Positions 1 to 13,296 of a stretch of DNA of 64,000 bases are shown piece by piece. The position numbers and the translations under genes are program-made. Every line of letters starts with the position of its first letter. Within the stretch, counting starts at the first letter, position 1. The notes below the pieces were generated by a model that worked only from the letters and a program-made list of their open reading frames with translations, searched no databases and had not been told where the DNA came from. Origin of the DNA: Cristatella mucedo (taxonomy: Eukaryota > Bryozoa > Phylactolaemata > Cristatellidae); the NCBI GenBank assembly GCA_009760855.2, contig WPIO01000008.1, forward strand, positions 9,028,501 through 9,092,500, given 5' to 3'.

Positions 1-1854
1 TGACTCCGGTACTCTTGCTTGTAAAAATGCACCACTTTGTTCATAACACTAGAAAATGACAGTGTGATGGTGTGCGAATATTTGAAGCGTCCAAACTAAC
101 AAATCCTGAGAAAAAATATCGCTATGCCTACAAGGAAAGCTCTCAATCTGTATGCTTATGAAATAAATCAAAGGATGCATGCGATTAGAATTCGGATCAT
201 CACGTGTGCCATCTAAATGGCAGTAATTAACCGGCTAAATGTATGTGCACATTTAGATATATATTTATTTACTTATATTTAAACACATATCTATGATGTT
301 TTCTGTATATATGAGAATGATTGAACCAAAGGTGTACGTAGGAGTATACTATTAGGATAAATCTCAGCAGATTGGGAATGGCACTAAAGCACTGATACCA
401 CTGGCAGCACTAAGCACTATTGGTTGCCCTAAACCGACTAATACTTTGTAAAGGGTAATATGCCTTTATAAAAATTCTACAATAAAATCAAGGCCTTACA
501 AAAATTGCAAAGGTGCTACTTAAACTGAGCCATACTAACAACTCCTTTTAGATCTGCCTATTTGAACTGCAAAGCTCCCATTTCAATAGCCTGAAGCTGC
601 ACACTTAGGTACCCTGCTCCGCCGGCCTCTCAGTACTAAGAAAGAATAGACCTCTAACTCTTCCAAACTCCCAAAAGAATTGAATGCAAACTTAAAAATA
701 ATTGTGCCGCCAGCAGTTAATTTTATGTGTGCACACCTGAACGTGCTACGCCGTCCTCTACTTTTAGACAGTGTTTAGAAAAGGTGGTGAGTCCTTTTTG
801 AATAGCACCTTGAAGCTGCGCGACAAAGGGGAAAATTCCGACCTACATGCCCAACGAATATTTCATCTTAGCAGCGCCTCTATAAAAGCTTGGTAGCCAC
901 CTGCGGAGGGTTGTTGATGAGCTGTCTGGGGGCTGAGAGTTAAGTAGGGTCTGGGTAGCTATGATGCTGATGAGCTGACACGAAAGATGGAGCTTATGGA
1001 GATGACAGTTCCAACTATTCTCCTAACTCACGCTCGGAGATATGCTCTGTGAAACCAACCTAAACTAAATCAGTATGTGTGAGACTCAATTCAGCTGGTG
1101 TGACAGAAGCAAATTGATCTGAGCCGCAGAGGCTTAGCTTCTTTGGAAAGCTATATTTGAAAACAGAACATCTTAAATTCACATCGCTTAAGAAGCAGTA
1201 AATTTCAACCTAGCTGATTTTGCTTTCATCGTGATCATAAATGCATACCATCAGTAGAATTTCCATTAGATTTTGATATAATTTTGAGCAAAGGTTAATT
1301 GAGATAATAAGTTTTTAGGCAAACCATTTTCACTAACCTTTGAACTTTTAACCATAGTTCAATCTTTACTTCAAAAATTATCAAATTCCTGAATTACTTT
1401 TTCATCTAGAGAGCTGTATGAACGAATCTATATGTATTTTTAAATATATAAGATATATAGAGACGACAGAAAACAATGAAAATATATCGCCCATACCACT
1501 GTAAATTATAATAGGCAGACCATGATACATGGATACCATTTAATATTTCTATGTATAGCTTCTTAACAGTTCCGTTTGGGTCTAGATTAAAAATTCCACT
1601 TTCTTTCTAATTGTATTGCTGGCGGGAAAAAATAACCGCAAAATAGTTATATGTTTCATTGTTGTTAAGAATAACTTTTTTGTCATTAAATACTGAGATG
1701 GCATGAAAATGACGTGATTTCATGCATTTGCTTAGTAGTCTATTTTTTCACTAAGCCAAAGAGCTCATTTTAAGAAAAACTCGTGACACCCACTGGACAC
1801 CTGGGCAGTTACTTTATTAGCGTGTGGCAATGTGAACAAGGAATGTTTCTGCAG
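1..1854. other. Upstream intron (5' part outside window)
   Basis: AT-rich sequence with no open frame or repeat I recognise. The first exon I can support, at 1855, opens with a splice acceptor and a split codon, so this stretch is read as intron. I looked for the expected preceding exon, which should carry the N-terminal copper-domain HH motif and an HY-N-P type sequence, and did not see it here. The gene must therefore begin upstream of the window. Confidence 0.5.
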
Positions 1855-2018
1855 GAAGAACAGATGCATCACGCTTACGGTTCAAGGTGACGCCAACACT
1901 TCGACAATATGACGCCGGAATAATCCAAACTGGAGTCATGCAAGGCATATTTGTGCCACCGAATACGGCTTCAATGAATGTTGCCGGCTATTGCTCTGAT
2001 AATTGCCTTAGTTCTGTG
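1855..2018 (+). CDS. DBH/MOXD1-like copper monooxygenase, internal exon a
   Basis: Internal exon of a copper type II, ascorbate-dependent monooxygenase of the dopamine beta-hydroxylase/MOXD1 family. These secretory-pathway enzymes hydroxylate small amines or related substrates. The acceptor is TTTCTGCAG and the donor is GTG|GTAAGT. The exon is 2 nt plus 54 codons, so it completes a codon split after its first base. Family-like stretches are LRFKVTPTLRQYDAGIIQTG, then FVPPNT, then GYCSDNC, whose two cysteines are expected to form disulfides with later exons. This is the start of the C-terminal copper domain (Cu2_monoox_C). It joins the exon at 3396 in phase 0. Splice sites and motifs are seen directly. 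The family assignment rests on recognising the motif pattern; the substrate cannot be told. Confidence 0.85.
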
Positions 2019-3395
2019 GTAAGTGAACCTAACTTAAGACTGTTAAACCATTCTAGTAATTCTTTCACCTCTTAAATATTTTTAATTCATCTCCTCGTAC
2101 TTCAACTTCATTTGAATACACACAGCGTTTCAAAAATGCAAGATATTCTAAATAATAATGGGCAAAGGCGAATTCTAGTGAAGGGATTCTTAAAAATTAA
2201 GATAGCAATAATAATATCAGATGTTTAGGTCCTAATAATAAAAAGAAACTTGACGGACCAAATAAAATGGCTAGAAGACAGTCGAGCAACTATAAATAAA
2301 AGTAGTAGCATGCATAATTTCCGTGGGTACTTGAAGGAATGTTAAAAAGGTCTACGTATCTCATAATTAGCAGGCGTTTCTTTGCCCGGCTGAGATATAT
2401 TGTACTTCCATTTAATGAATAAGTCCAAGCTTGATACGCACAAGATTTTACGCTGCAGCCTCAAAAGAATATGAGGCTACTTAACTGACGGTGGAAGAAC
2501 TGTACTCATAGTGATTGTTAATTTGAAAAAAGAGAATTTAAGTGAGATGTTCAGAAAGTTGAGTATTTTCCACACATTAGGCCCACTTTTGCTGAATCAG
2601 ATGATGCAGAAAAACTCGCATGAGCCAAAAAGATTTTACGGAAGCTCAGTAAAATGCTAGATTAAAGATGATCCGAGCTGCTATTAAGGGCAGCCTTAAA
2701 ATTGTGTGCTTCAATAGCCATGTTTCCATGAGTCATCGCTTTATTGTTAAACCAGACGGCAGATTCGTCCATACAATTGGCCTAGCTAGCGGAAGTGGTC
2801 CAACTAAAACTTTGTTTATGCTTATACAGATCAATGCTAAACAGAAATTTACATTTTTTATTCATAGCACTGCTAACATGATTGAACATCAATGCTTAGG
2901 CCGACGCCACATGTAAATATTTTCACTCTATATCCTCCACTGTGTTCAATTCCACACAAAAACAAATCCATTAGGATCTACATATGAAATATTTGGCCTA
3001 ATCTATTTGCATAATTATTTTGGATCCCAATGTGTAATTGCAAGATATTAATTTAGTTCGAAATTAAAATTTAAATTGAAATAAAAGGTTAAGCCTACCA
3101 GTATTTATACTTCTGCAAAGGTTTTCTGAGCAAATTTAATAATTCTGCCCATTTATAATTCTGCAACGGTTCTCTCTCAGTTCTTTCTCTTTTGCAGCCA
3201 CTGAGAGCATCAGTGGATTCGCATGTGCTTTTTTAGTTCAACGGTACTTTTTACATGAATAGTTTTCGAATCATGTGGCATAATTTATTTATGAATATTG
3301 CAAAATATGCTTTTTAAATGCGGTGTCTCTAAAATTTTGTGCAAAAACATATTTCTCTGCTCTTAACCAAGTTGTTTCTTGCCTTTAATGCTTAG
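2019..3395 (+). other. Intron between monooxygenase exons a and b
   Basis: AT-rich intron of 1377 bp beginning GTAAGT and ending in a pyrimidine-rich tract with CTTAG. It includes an 82-codon open frame at 2668-2916 with no recognisable motif, which I treat as chance. No repeat family was recognised. Confidence 0.6.
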
Positions 3396-3578
3396 AATCT
3401 GCCAGCGACAGGCATCAAGGTATTCGCTGTCGCTCTGCATTCACATCTCTTGGGACGGGCAATCTCTCTCCGCCAATTCAGACAGCAGCAACAGCTTCCG
3501 GTAATTACAGCCGATCCTAACTACGATTTCAATTACCAAGATATCAGAGCACTCAGTAACTATACTCAAATACTGCCA
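3396..3578 (+). CDS. DBH/MOXD1-like copper monooxygenase, internal exon b (HxH copper ligands)
   Basis: Exactly 61 codons, open throughout, phase 0 at both ends. The acceptor is a T/C-rich tract ending CTTAG and the donor is CCA|GTGAGT. It opens with NLPATGIKVFAVALHSHLLG. HSH is the HxH motif that supplies two of the three ligands of the catalytic copper in peptidylglycine alpha-hydroxylating and dopamine beta-monooxygenases. Next come an Arg-rich strand region (GRAISLRQFRQQQQ), then DPNYDFNYQDIRAL, matching the family's YDFN-Q-- element, and QILP, which continues as GD in the next exon. This is the most diagnostic exon of the gene. The copper residues are intact and there is no frameshift, so the gene looks functional here. 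Confidence 0.9.
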
Positions 3579-3666
3579 GTGAGTATTTTTGGTAGCCAAT
3601 AGACTGCAGTAAAATAGCTAAGAATCGGATAAACAGTTCAAGATTTGAATGTCCGGTTCATTTCAG

Positions 3667-3726
3667 GGAGACATACTTCAGACAGTTTGCACATACAGCT
3701 CCTCGGCTCGTGGCGTCACTACTTTG
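3667..3726 (+). CDS. DBH/MOXD1-like copper monooxygenase, internal exon c
   Basis: Short exon of 20 codons behind an 88-bp intron, with acceptor CATTTCAG and donor TTG|GTAAGT, phase 0 on both sides. It reads GDILQTVCTYSSSARGVTTL. This completes the family's ILPGD---T-C-Y element; the cysteine normally pairs with the Cys of EMC in the next exon. The reading frame passes from the exon at 3396 into the exon at 11060 without interruption. It would be hard to call alone, but its fit between two recognisable exons makes it convincing. Confidence 0.82.
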
Positions 3727-4889
3727 GTAAGTTTCCAAGCTACTTAATTTATCAGGACTGTTCTGAAAACAGTTTGTGAATGTAAACCTTACTTTGGCGA
3801 ATACTTTGCTGCCAACAGCGTTCTTTGCTTTTTAGTCACTATGGACACTGTAGCACTTTTTTAAATTTGTAGTAGGAGATAATTAATAAAATTAAGCCAA
3901 AATATTCCTTAAAGAAAATTGTCAAATTATCAGCGGATGAATAGAAATTATGTAGTGAGAATGTTTGGTCGTGTTCCTCGGCAGGTTAGTTTTTAGCTGC
4001 ACCTATCGCCTCTGAATCTTGGCCTAGGCGTAAGGTGCAGTCACTTGACAACCCAAGTCAAAAGATGGAGTCCTGAAGTCGGTAACTCCTTATTGATGAC
4101 TACAAGAGGAATTTACAATCAACTTTGAAGTGAGACTGCTGAATCTAACCACCATTATTGTGCTTTGTTGGTTTTCATGCCAGGCTTTTGCCCTCTTTTT
4201 ACTACTTGCATAGATTAGGGTTCCATCTACTTTTCTCCAACTCTTTATTACTTTGCAGGGGCTTAGTCATTTATATTTATAGTGCAGTTTCAAAAGTTGT
4301 AGGAAAAGATTAGAAATACAGCATTTGTCAAAATTTATAATGTTACTTTAAGCTGCTTTCCAGAATAGGCAGCGGAATATAGCCTCTCCCATCGTGTTCT
4401 CGGTATACTCGCCTCTGATATAGTGCTGAAAGTCCTCCAAGTCTTAGTGAAAATGCTTTCCTTGCTCCACCAAGTTGGCTCCGTGCTCTTCTTTAATCTA
4501 TCAAGATGAGCGTAAGGAAGATCGATGTAAAAACGTCTTGCAGTCCTTTGTGCCGCATTTCGTTACCATTGTATTCGGCAGCTTTACATGCCATTCTACA
4601 TTTTGATCTACGTGAACATTGTCCGTCCTTCAATGCTGGTTCGCAGTAACTTAATTCACCAGTTACGTGGCAAAGGATTGTCTCCTCTGTCAAAATGACC
4701 GAGATAGCATGGAAATTAGGTAAACAGCATTCAAAACCTAACATTAATGCCACCGTAGGGATGTCTCCGAAGACCAAGCCAAACTCACATATCAATGCTT
4801 CGAGGCATTCAGTGAGGTCTTACCTCTTCTACTATCGTCTTTGAAGTACGCTCAGCGAGCCAAAAAAACTTACTCCTAGGTACGGAATC

Positions 4890-5070
4890 TGTGATGACAC
4901 ACTAGACAAGGCGGTTGCATTTCACGACCTCGGTCCCGAAGTCGTGGGTTTGAATCCTGCGGCGGGCGATCCTTTATTGCCGCTGCAAGTGGTGGTGATA
5001 GCCATTACAGGCTCTTCTATTGCTATGCAAATGTGGATGTTAATTCAGCTAGTATATGTTTTATAAGGAA
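4890..5070 (+). mobile_element. tRNA-derived SINE, copy 1
   Basis: A polymerase III B-box match, GGTTTGAATCC, lies at 4947-4957. It is preceded by a tRNA-like stretch starting ACTAGACAAGGCGGTTGC and followed by a body with GCGGCGGGCGATCCTTTATTGCCGCTG. The same head and body recur at 22.06 kb and, inverted, at 27.3 and 63.1 kb, which shows a dispersed family rather than a single tRNA gene. The 3' part ends in a TTAATTCAGCT-like stretch, and I see no LINE-type tail here. It sits inside the large monooxygenase intron in sense orientation. Confidence 0.65.
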
Positions 5071-6387
5071 TACGGCACTACAGAATAGACTTGTCTGCAT
5101 TATGGATACGGACTTGTCATTTTAAGGTATAGGCTATCTTCATCATGCCGTCTTTCATGCCTGTCAAAATACCAGCGGGCATTAGCACTGCACCTATACG
5201 TGTTTCAAAGAAAAAGTAGCGGCCATCGAGAAAGCGGACATCGAAGTAAAGTCTATCGGCTCCCCGACCAAGGCCTACAGAGCGTTATTTTTTTTTTATT
5301 AGGGAGTAGAACGACTGCATGGACCCAGAATGAGCTCGTATTTCAATTGCACAATTTTCCAATTGCTTCAAAACATAGGTTAAATTCTGGCTATTGCCGT
5401 ACCAGTCTTGACATGTGAAACGCTAGAGACAGCTTAGTGACACTTTTTAAGATCCAAGAACGGCATATTTTTCACGTCCTACGTCTATGCAGTGGACATC
5501 AGAAGCATAGCTTTTTACTTAATAAGACCAAGATCACTAGTCAAGTCATGAGGTCATTTCCGTTGCAGTAATACGGTCTCCTCACATTAGCTGCACCTAT
5601 TGGCATATATGACATATATGGCACCAATAGATTTGGTCCGGCTCTCTGAATTGCCTCTGTGGTTTGAAGATGGCTGTTATTTTCACAGACTAATGAGTAC
5701 TTTGAGGGGGAATCAGGTTAGTGTGATTAGCTTACGAGAGATTAGCGTTTCTTTATTCTAGACATTCCTGTACATGCTTGCTGTAAGGGTCTTATCACGC
5801 ACAACTGACAGTGCCTCGAGTATTCAATGGGCATCTGTGAAGTTTTGTGATTGCTAACTTAATGGCCTCTTCGTGCTCCTCATTACCATGCCTTAAAAAA
5901 CACATACCATTTTGAAGATGAATAATAAAAAAATTTAGAGCAAAAATTTTTTTTTCTAAAATATATGAACAAAATTAAGCAAAATAATTATTTTCCACTT
6001 CAGCTTCCATAGGCTTTTGAGTTCTGGCAGTGTGATTGAGGTGCCCACTCGATATCCTGACTGCCAATAGGGGTGCCGTAATTTTTTCTGGAAACCTCAT
6101 ATATCAAAATGGATTCATCCTACCCGTACGTGTATGCCTCTGCCTTGATAAACTGACCACAGAATCAGAGGTATACATCTGCCGGATAATGCAAGGTTTG
6201 AATACTGTCTCAGGAAAATTTAACTGTGCCGCGACGTCAGCTGAACCTTAACTAAACTGCGAGGCTTAAGTATACTTTATTCTCATTAGTGATTATATTA
6301 CTACACACATAAGTAGTGACTGTATTATGGTTTGAGGTATCAGAACGTTGGAATACTGATTACTGAAATGTCTCAAAAATCTCTCCT

Positions 6388-7675
6388 AGTAATAATAATA
6401 ATAATAATTATAAATATAATAACAATGCACTTGATAAAGCGCCCTCAGAGAACTCAATCTCTTTCTAGGTGCTTTACATTTGCTGCAAAGAAAAACGTGA
6501 TTAAATGGTTAGTAATATCATGCTTGATAAACAGCATGAATAACATGGTTAGAGGTGACATGCACAATATCAGCATGCAAGTGGGGTTAGTGGCAGCATG
6601 CACAGTGTCAGCACGCATAAGCACATGAAGGATGAGTCACAGGGACCCTCTAAATGCTGCCCAAAAAAGTAGTGTTTGAAAGTTCTTTTTAAACGTGGTC
6701 AAGTCAGGGGATATTCTGAAGCAAGTCAGGAGAGAGTTCCAGGCTTTGGGAGCATGCGAACTACATGCACGGTCTCTAACGGATTTGAGGTTTGTACGAG
6801 GTATTGGTAGACTGTTGGATTCCGAAAAGCGGGTGGTAGAATGCTTGGCCTGGTGGGGAGTAGATCTGAGGGATAGGCTGGAGCCAATGAATGAAGTGAC
6901 CTAAAAGTGAGCGACAAAACCTTGAAGTCAATCTGTTGCTTGACTGGTAGCCAGTGCAGGTCGGTGACAAGTGGTGTAAAGCGGCAACTTCGAAGCTCAC
7001 GACAGACAAGGCTAGCTGCAGAGTTTTGCACCTGCTATAAGTGCCTGATTGCACATGCCGGTTGCCTTGCAAGCAGTGAGTTACAGAAGTCAAGAAGGGA
7101 TGTCACAAATGCATAGACCAACTTAAACTTGGTATCATTATCTAAACAAGCCCAAATTTTAGCAATTTTATGTAGCTGAAAGTACGCAGACTTGATTGTG
7201 GAGCTGATGTGGTCGTCTAGCGAGAGGTCAATTTAGAACGTGACACCTAGATTTCGAGCCGATTAAACAGGAAATATGCCGGCAGAGCCGATTTGGAGCA
7301 TTAGTCTTTCCAATTTCTGAATCACACTGGTTTTTCCCACGAGTAATAAGTTAGTTTTATCATCGTTTAGTTAAAGAAAATGTGCTGCCATTCATGCAGG
7401 GGTGTCATCAATACATGCAGCAAAGAAGCTGAGAGAAGTCGAAATTCTCGAAGGCTATAAGGGATCTAAGCAAAGGTAAAACTGAGTGTCATCCGCATAG
7501 AAGTGAAAGCCTAGATTGTGCGTGGCAATCACATCAGCAAGAGGGAGAGTATAGACCGTGAAAAGAAACGGACCAAGCATGGAGCCCTGAGGTACCCCAT
7601 ATTTCAGAAATACTTCAGGTGGTCTTTGTCTATTCACGTCAATAGTCTGGAGTCTCTTACTGAGATCGGACCTGA
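6388..7675 (-). mobile_element. L2/CR1-like LINE, copy A (5'-truncated, decayed)
   Basis: The element reads on the minus strand, so its 3' tail, (TAA)n plus the GCGCCCTCAGAGAACTCAAT block, is at the left end (6389-6490). Translated from the minus strand, 7637-7455 shows the reverse-transcriptase palm: KYGVPQGSMLGP followed about 25 residues later by FHFYADDTQFYLC, with the catalytic YADD intact. Frames at 7031-6726 give the C-terminal HWLPVKQ-IDFKVLSLTFRSLH region. Frameshifts separate these blocks and the endonuclease is missing, so the copy is inactive. It lies antisense in the large intron. Confidence 0.85.
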
Positions 7676-9294
7676 ACCATAAAGTGATAAATGAATATAA
7701 ATATACATAACTATAAATATAATAAGCTAATGCTCAATACAGAAGGTAAATATATACCAAGCTGAATTACATATTCTTTTTATGATAAGTTAATTGAGTT
7801 TTATAGTTGGATGATAAACAAGCAGGATTAGGTGTAAAATAAACTCGACAAAAATGAAAATTATTTTAAACATCCAGCTTTTGATACAGCATTATCTAAA
7901 ATTTTGTAATTAAAAATAAAAATAAAATGTTTCTCCTGGTTCAGCAAAGTAAAGCACAGAGAATGTTTTGCGATATTATTGCTTAAACATTTTCTGTAGT
8001 CTAAGGACGCAAGCAAATAGGATGTTACATAAAACCCAGTAAAAAATATAGAAATATTTCTTTACGACATTTTAATTGTTATTCTAATGAATGCCACCAT
8101 ATATATTACCCCTGGCTTTTTTAGAGGCTTTTCGATGTTCGCCTCTCAGTTTATTCAACGGCTTCAGTGGTTTGAATTTCAAGCACGCATATTGCATTAA
8201 TTTTGAGCCTGAAATCTATAGTAGATAGACGAAATTACGTGATTTTGAGTTTATAATTCTACATTAAAGTTTAAGCAATAGTATAAGCAACTTTCTTTGC
8301 AGACTTAAATCAGAATCTGCATTGCTTTCATGCCACTGTTTTCAGTAGGCACGAGCTACAATTATTTGATAAGGCCTCGGGATATCTCTCTCAGCCACAG
8401 AACTTCTGCAGGGCCACAGCTAGCTAAATGAGTTGACTGCAGTGCATTTGTGATGCTTTCGTACATAGCCAGTCATAGATGTTCTGCCAATCAACTAATA
8501 TTAAAGTAAGACTAACAAGCGGACCGAGTGGCTTCGCTGCTCTCCCTGAGAGAGAAATAAGAGCGGTGCACCTTGTCGAATGCTCCACTCTAATGGCCCC
8601 CCAAAAACGCCTTGGTACCTGCGGTATGGTCACCAAGCACCAAAAAGAGGCCAAAAGGCTAGAGAGTAGTATTTTGGTCTACTATTCGGTGCATCTTCAA
8701 TTAAAAGCGATAAATATTTACCTGAAGCACGCCACCATTAATTTTAGGTGTGCTTCAATTGACTAAAGCCAAACTACTCATTTATTAGCATTGCCTAGCT
8801 AAAGTAGGTCTGCTATACTAATATTTTTAGCTCGAGAATAATGTATTGACGATGAAAAAAGTAGCAGCTCCTTTTAGCTCTGTATAATCAGTGCTGCTTG
8901 GCGGTCTGCTATCAGTAAAAAGCTTCAGATTATTCAAATTATTATGCCGATTTGATAAGGTCTAGCAGCGTTTTTAGGGTGGGGCACCTTTGTTCTGTAC
9001 CTCCAGTCCCTTAAAAATAAATGTTGCAGTAATTTAGGTCTTGGCTGCACAGTTTATTTGAAGTCAAAATGTGCACAGCCTTTGAACCGAATAACTTCCA
9101 CACTGCCTTAATTCTCTTTCTCCCTAAAGCTCAACGTCGCTCACAACCAAGCACTCTGTATCTTCCTCTGTATTTGTTTCATTTTTTACGGTTGGCTTTC
9201 TGACATTACCTAACCCTGTCTCTTTATCACATTTTCTACCTTTTTCCTACGTCAGCATTTTTATGCTTACGGATCTTTTTTTTTACCATATCTG

Positions 9295-9481
<187 letters not shown>

Positions 9482-11059
9482 ACGTCAATTAGCAAGGAGT
9501 GCTTAATTTTTCGTCTTGCTAAAGCTGAAATAAATTTGTAAATGAACTTATGGATATTTAGTTTATTTTTCAGATGTAAGGTAAATAAGATTATCATTGA
9601 GCTTAGACTTTGTTAAAGTACTGAGTGCTTCAATTGGCTGACCATTATTAATATTTAGATCATAAAGCTACTGGCCACAATCAAGGAACACACTCAAAAG
9701 GGTTTTCTGTAGTGAGCAATATGTTATTACAAGTATTTATTATTTATTTATTATTATATTATTATTTATTACATTTTTTAGTATTTAGGTTTTATTTTAC
9801 ATTTATTTATTTATATATTATTTACTATATATATTCTACTTCTATTAGTTAACAAAGCTTGGATGTACTCTTTTATAGCTTAGCTTCGTCAATCAATAGT
9901 CAGGCATACTGACTCGAATCCATGCTATTGGTTAATCAAAGAGCATTGTTTGATCTTGGGTGTGTATGCCCCTAAAAACTATCAACCTAATAATAATGGT
10001 ACTAGTACACTTGATACTCTCCTAAGACACTTATTCTGTGCAAAAACTTTTAAATTTCTTATGAAATAAGTAAGCGATGCTTCATAAAATTGCCTTGCGT
10101 ATATGCCCTGCGATTTCACCAACTCTTTCCTAAATGAGGGCATTAGTTCGCTTCATGGATTTCCTCGCAGCCTCGCCATTGTTTAACGTGTATCAGTGTA
10201 GTTTTGAGTTATGTAGTTGAAAGTTATAGGAATCTAGTGATTGTCGTACATTCGCAGCTCCAACTAGAAGATGAAAGTCAGAGTCAATTGTTGATAGGAT
10301 ACAAAGAAAATCCATATTTTTGGCTCCCCTTTTTCCATATTTTGTCATTTAAAAAAGCAAAAGCAAAAGCAAAAGTGTTGCTATGAAGCATAAAATAATT
10401 ACCATTCCAGTCAATTTTCTCAAAAAAATCTTCTCAACTGCTTGTTTGGATCTCATATGACCTAACTCTGCGGAAACAACTATGACGGAGCATTATCAGA
10501 AAAAACAACCGATCCCACAAATGATGCCTGACGAGCTCTATATAGACTTCCCTATGAGGCCTTCAGTCTGTTGCGAGTGTACTTGTGTATGCCTTGCTAA
10601 ACAGTAGAAAACTTTCAAGAACACTCGTACAAAGCAGTACTTAGAAACGTTGTATTTTCAACTCGCATAGACGTTTACTACTCGCATAAATCTGTTGTCT
10701 GGGATGAACAGGAACCCTTTGCTCCGATCGGCTAGAGTCTTGGTTCACACCTAGCAGCAGGAACGCTGCACTGCGATTTTCCAGAGTTCCGGCTGGCCCT
10801 CAGCAGCAGGGACGCCGAGTTTGATCCACGGACTAGCCTCAGGGTGGGAAGTAGATTGAGAAGCAATCACTGCAAGCTCCTAGCCGGAAAGCCTAGCTAC
10901 TTCTTATCTCGTGAAGCGAATATGCGGCTTAACTTTAAATACACTTTCATAGAGAGGCTTGGCTATTTTGAGTTATTTTGTGACGATTTACGTTATGGAA
11001 AGGTGTATTATCTTGACTCACTGTGTGCAATCTTAGTTTTTAAAAGGTATCATTTGCAG

Positions 11060-11205
11060 GGAGGCCTGACCACTATGCAAGAGATGTGCTTCTCTTATGT
11101 CTTCTACTATCCTCGGACCAATATTTCACTGTGTCAGACTGCTCCGTTATTTGCTTTTAATGGTGCAGATCCGATATATGGTATGATCAATAGGAGTATT
11201 TCTTT
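11060..11205 (+). CDS. DBH/MOXD1-like copper monooxygenase, internal exon d (EMC methionine ligand)
   Basis: The acceptor is CATTTGCAG. The exon opens GGLTTMQEMCFSYVFYYP and continues RTNISLCQTAP. In the family this element reads GG-----EMC--Y--YYPR----C, and its Met is the third ligand of the catalytic copper; the two Cys join the disulfide set begun in the exons at 1855 and 3667. The open frame extends upstream to 10844, but that part is intronic by the splice evidence. Two donors are possible: TTT|GTGAGT ending at 11205 (stronger, phase 2) or ATG|GTATGA ending at 11180 (phase 1). I chose 11205 because it is in phase with the candidate exon at 18713. No stop lies within the exon. Confidence 0.85.
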
Positions 11206-11898
11206 GTGAGTATAACCTCTGGCAAGCTAATTAGCTGCCTGCTCAGTCACTTTCAGCTGCTTCGCTTATGCAGCCAGCTTTGCTGCATTTTGTGAGGATT
11301 TTTGAGAGATATTCTTTATAACCTGAACGACGATGTAGCTTTATTTAGTCAATGTTGCTAGATTTTCATTAGTCGCCCTTTTCGCGCCTGCTGCCCTCCT
11401 CGATCTGAGCCATCTCACCGTCCTGAGCCTCTGTCCATCTGTATCTGTGGATTTGAAAGATTAAATTGTACAATACACGACGTCACGCTTTGTTAGGACC
11501 TTTATAAAACTGGCTTGTCTGAAGAAATTCCCCTCGCCGGATGGCTACAGAGCAAGCCAGGACTGTACCTGGTACGACGCAGAGCACTTCATTTTAATGA
11601 GAATGTCATTATGGAGCTATCTGAGGGCACAAGGGGTTTAAATCGATGACTCAGTTCCGATGGGGCACAGTGGGCTGTCACGTGCGGCTGGGGAGGAGAT
11701 CTACATGTATTCTGGTCATATATCGTTCGCAAATTTATTCTGAATGAAGATGGTTTTCCTGTGCAAAAGACAACTTTACTATCACCGGAAACTATTTTAA
11801 ATAGATTTTGTTTGAATTTTTAAATTAACCAAATTGATGATATTGCAGAAAAGTTATTTTCGAATGTATTTGCACGGCTTGATGGCATAAACCTAAAC

Positions 11899-12025
<127 letters not shown>

Positions 12026-12061
12026 CGTCAAATATTTTAATAAATATTAATATATAGAATA

Positions 12062-13296
12062 TTGATACATTGTACAGCTTCCAAAGAGAACTGTTTCTCT
12101 ATCTTGGAATTTTACATGTGCTGTAAAGGAAGCATCATCAAACGGTTCGTGATAACATGGACAATGTCAACATACAAAATTGGTAAGGCTGACATGCACA
12201 GTATCATCATGTCAATGTGGTTAGTCTAAGCATGCACAAAATCAGCAAACGTAAGCACATAAATAAAAAAATCACAAGAACTCGCAAAATGTCAAGGATA
12301 AATGCTTGCTTTTAAATGTTGTCAGGTATGGTATTATGTCGTGACATCAGTCGGTAGTGATTTCGAGGTTTTGGGGCATACAAAATTAAGATACGATCTC
12401 CGCCGGATGTAGGGCTCCTACAAAGTGTAGCTTAAAGATTATACTCAGAAAAGGAGGCTTCACAATACCTAGCATGGTGGGGGATTTTTCTGATAGGTAG
12501 GCATGAGCCAGAGAATGGAGAGACCTAAAAGTGACTAATAAAACCTTGAAGTCAATGCGTAGTTTGACTGAGAGCCAGTGCAAGTCGGTGAGAAGTGGTA
12601 TGATGTGGCAACTACGAAGCTCATGACAGACAAGCAATGCTGCAGAGTTTTGTACCAACTATAAGTGCCTGATTGCACAGGCCAGTAGATCAGCAACTAA
12701 TGAGTTGCATAAGTTCAGACGGATGCTACAAATGCATGAGCTAATTTAGATGTAGTATCCTTTCTAAGAAAGCCCAATTTTTAGGAATGCCATGGAGCTG
12801 AAAGAAGGCAGATTTAACGGTGAAGCTTATGTGGGCGCATTGTACAAGGTCACTTTGGAACAGGACACATAGATTTGGCTCAGACGCATCCGTAAATGTG
12901 CTGGCTGGGCTTGTTTTGAGGGCTAACCTTTCCTGTTTTTGAGTCACACTTGGTTTTCTAAAAACTAGTAGGCTGGGTTTCTCGTCCTTCAATTTGAGAA
13001 AGCCTGTTTCCGTCCATATGCAGATGTGAGCGATAAATGCAGCAAGGTTTTATAGAGAATTCGACGCGTCATGAGTGCTGGGTGCGATGAAAGAAAATCT
13101 AAAACTGAGTTGCATCTGCGTTGAAGTGAAAGCCTAGATTGCGGTCTCATCGTCAAGAGGGAGAGTATAAACTGTAAAGAGAAACAGAGAAACCCTAGAA
13201 CCATGATGCACCCTATGCTTCGGTGGTTCATCGGGTTATACCTTTTTCAGTTCAAACCATCACTTTGGAATCTCCCACAGAGATATGACTTAAACC
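12062..13296 (-). mobile_element. L2/CR1-like LINE, copy B: 3' half of an interrupted element
   Basis: A degenerate tail block (AAAGAGAACTGTTTCTC, then TTTACATGTGCTGTAAAG) lies at the left end. Minus-strand frames give C-terminal RT-associated sequence (LVCHELRSCHIIPLLTDLHW at 12658-12386). The copy stops at 13296 immediately after TAAACC, in the middle of the RT domain. The missing 5' half resumes at 15762 after a second copy of TAAACC, with copy C in between. The copy at 34.7-36.1 kb is continuous across the equivalent point, which supports one element split by a later insertion. Confidence 0.8.

Noticed and set aside
2668-2916. 82-codon open frame
   Set aside because: Lies in an intron, has no recognisable motif and no splice signals at its ends.
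8424-8766. Overlapping opposed frames of 76 and 95 codons
   Set aside because: No domain or splice evidence; in the large monooxygenase intron. Treated as chance.
10844-11059. 5' part of the long open frame leading into the exon at 11060
   Set aside because: The family match starts exactly at the CATTTGCAG acceptor, and upstream residues have no similarity to the protein; it is intron read-through.
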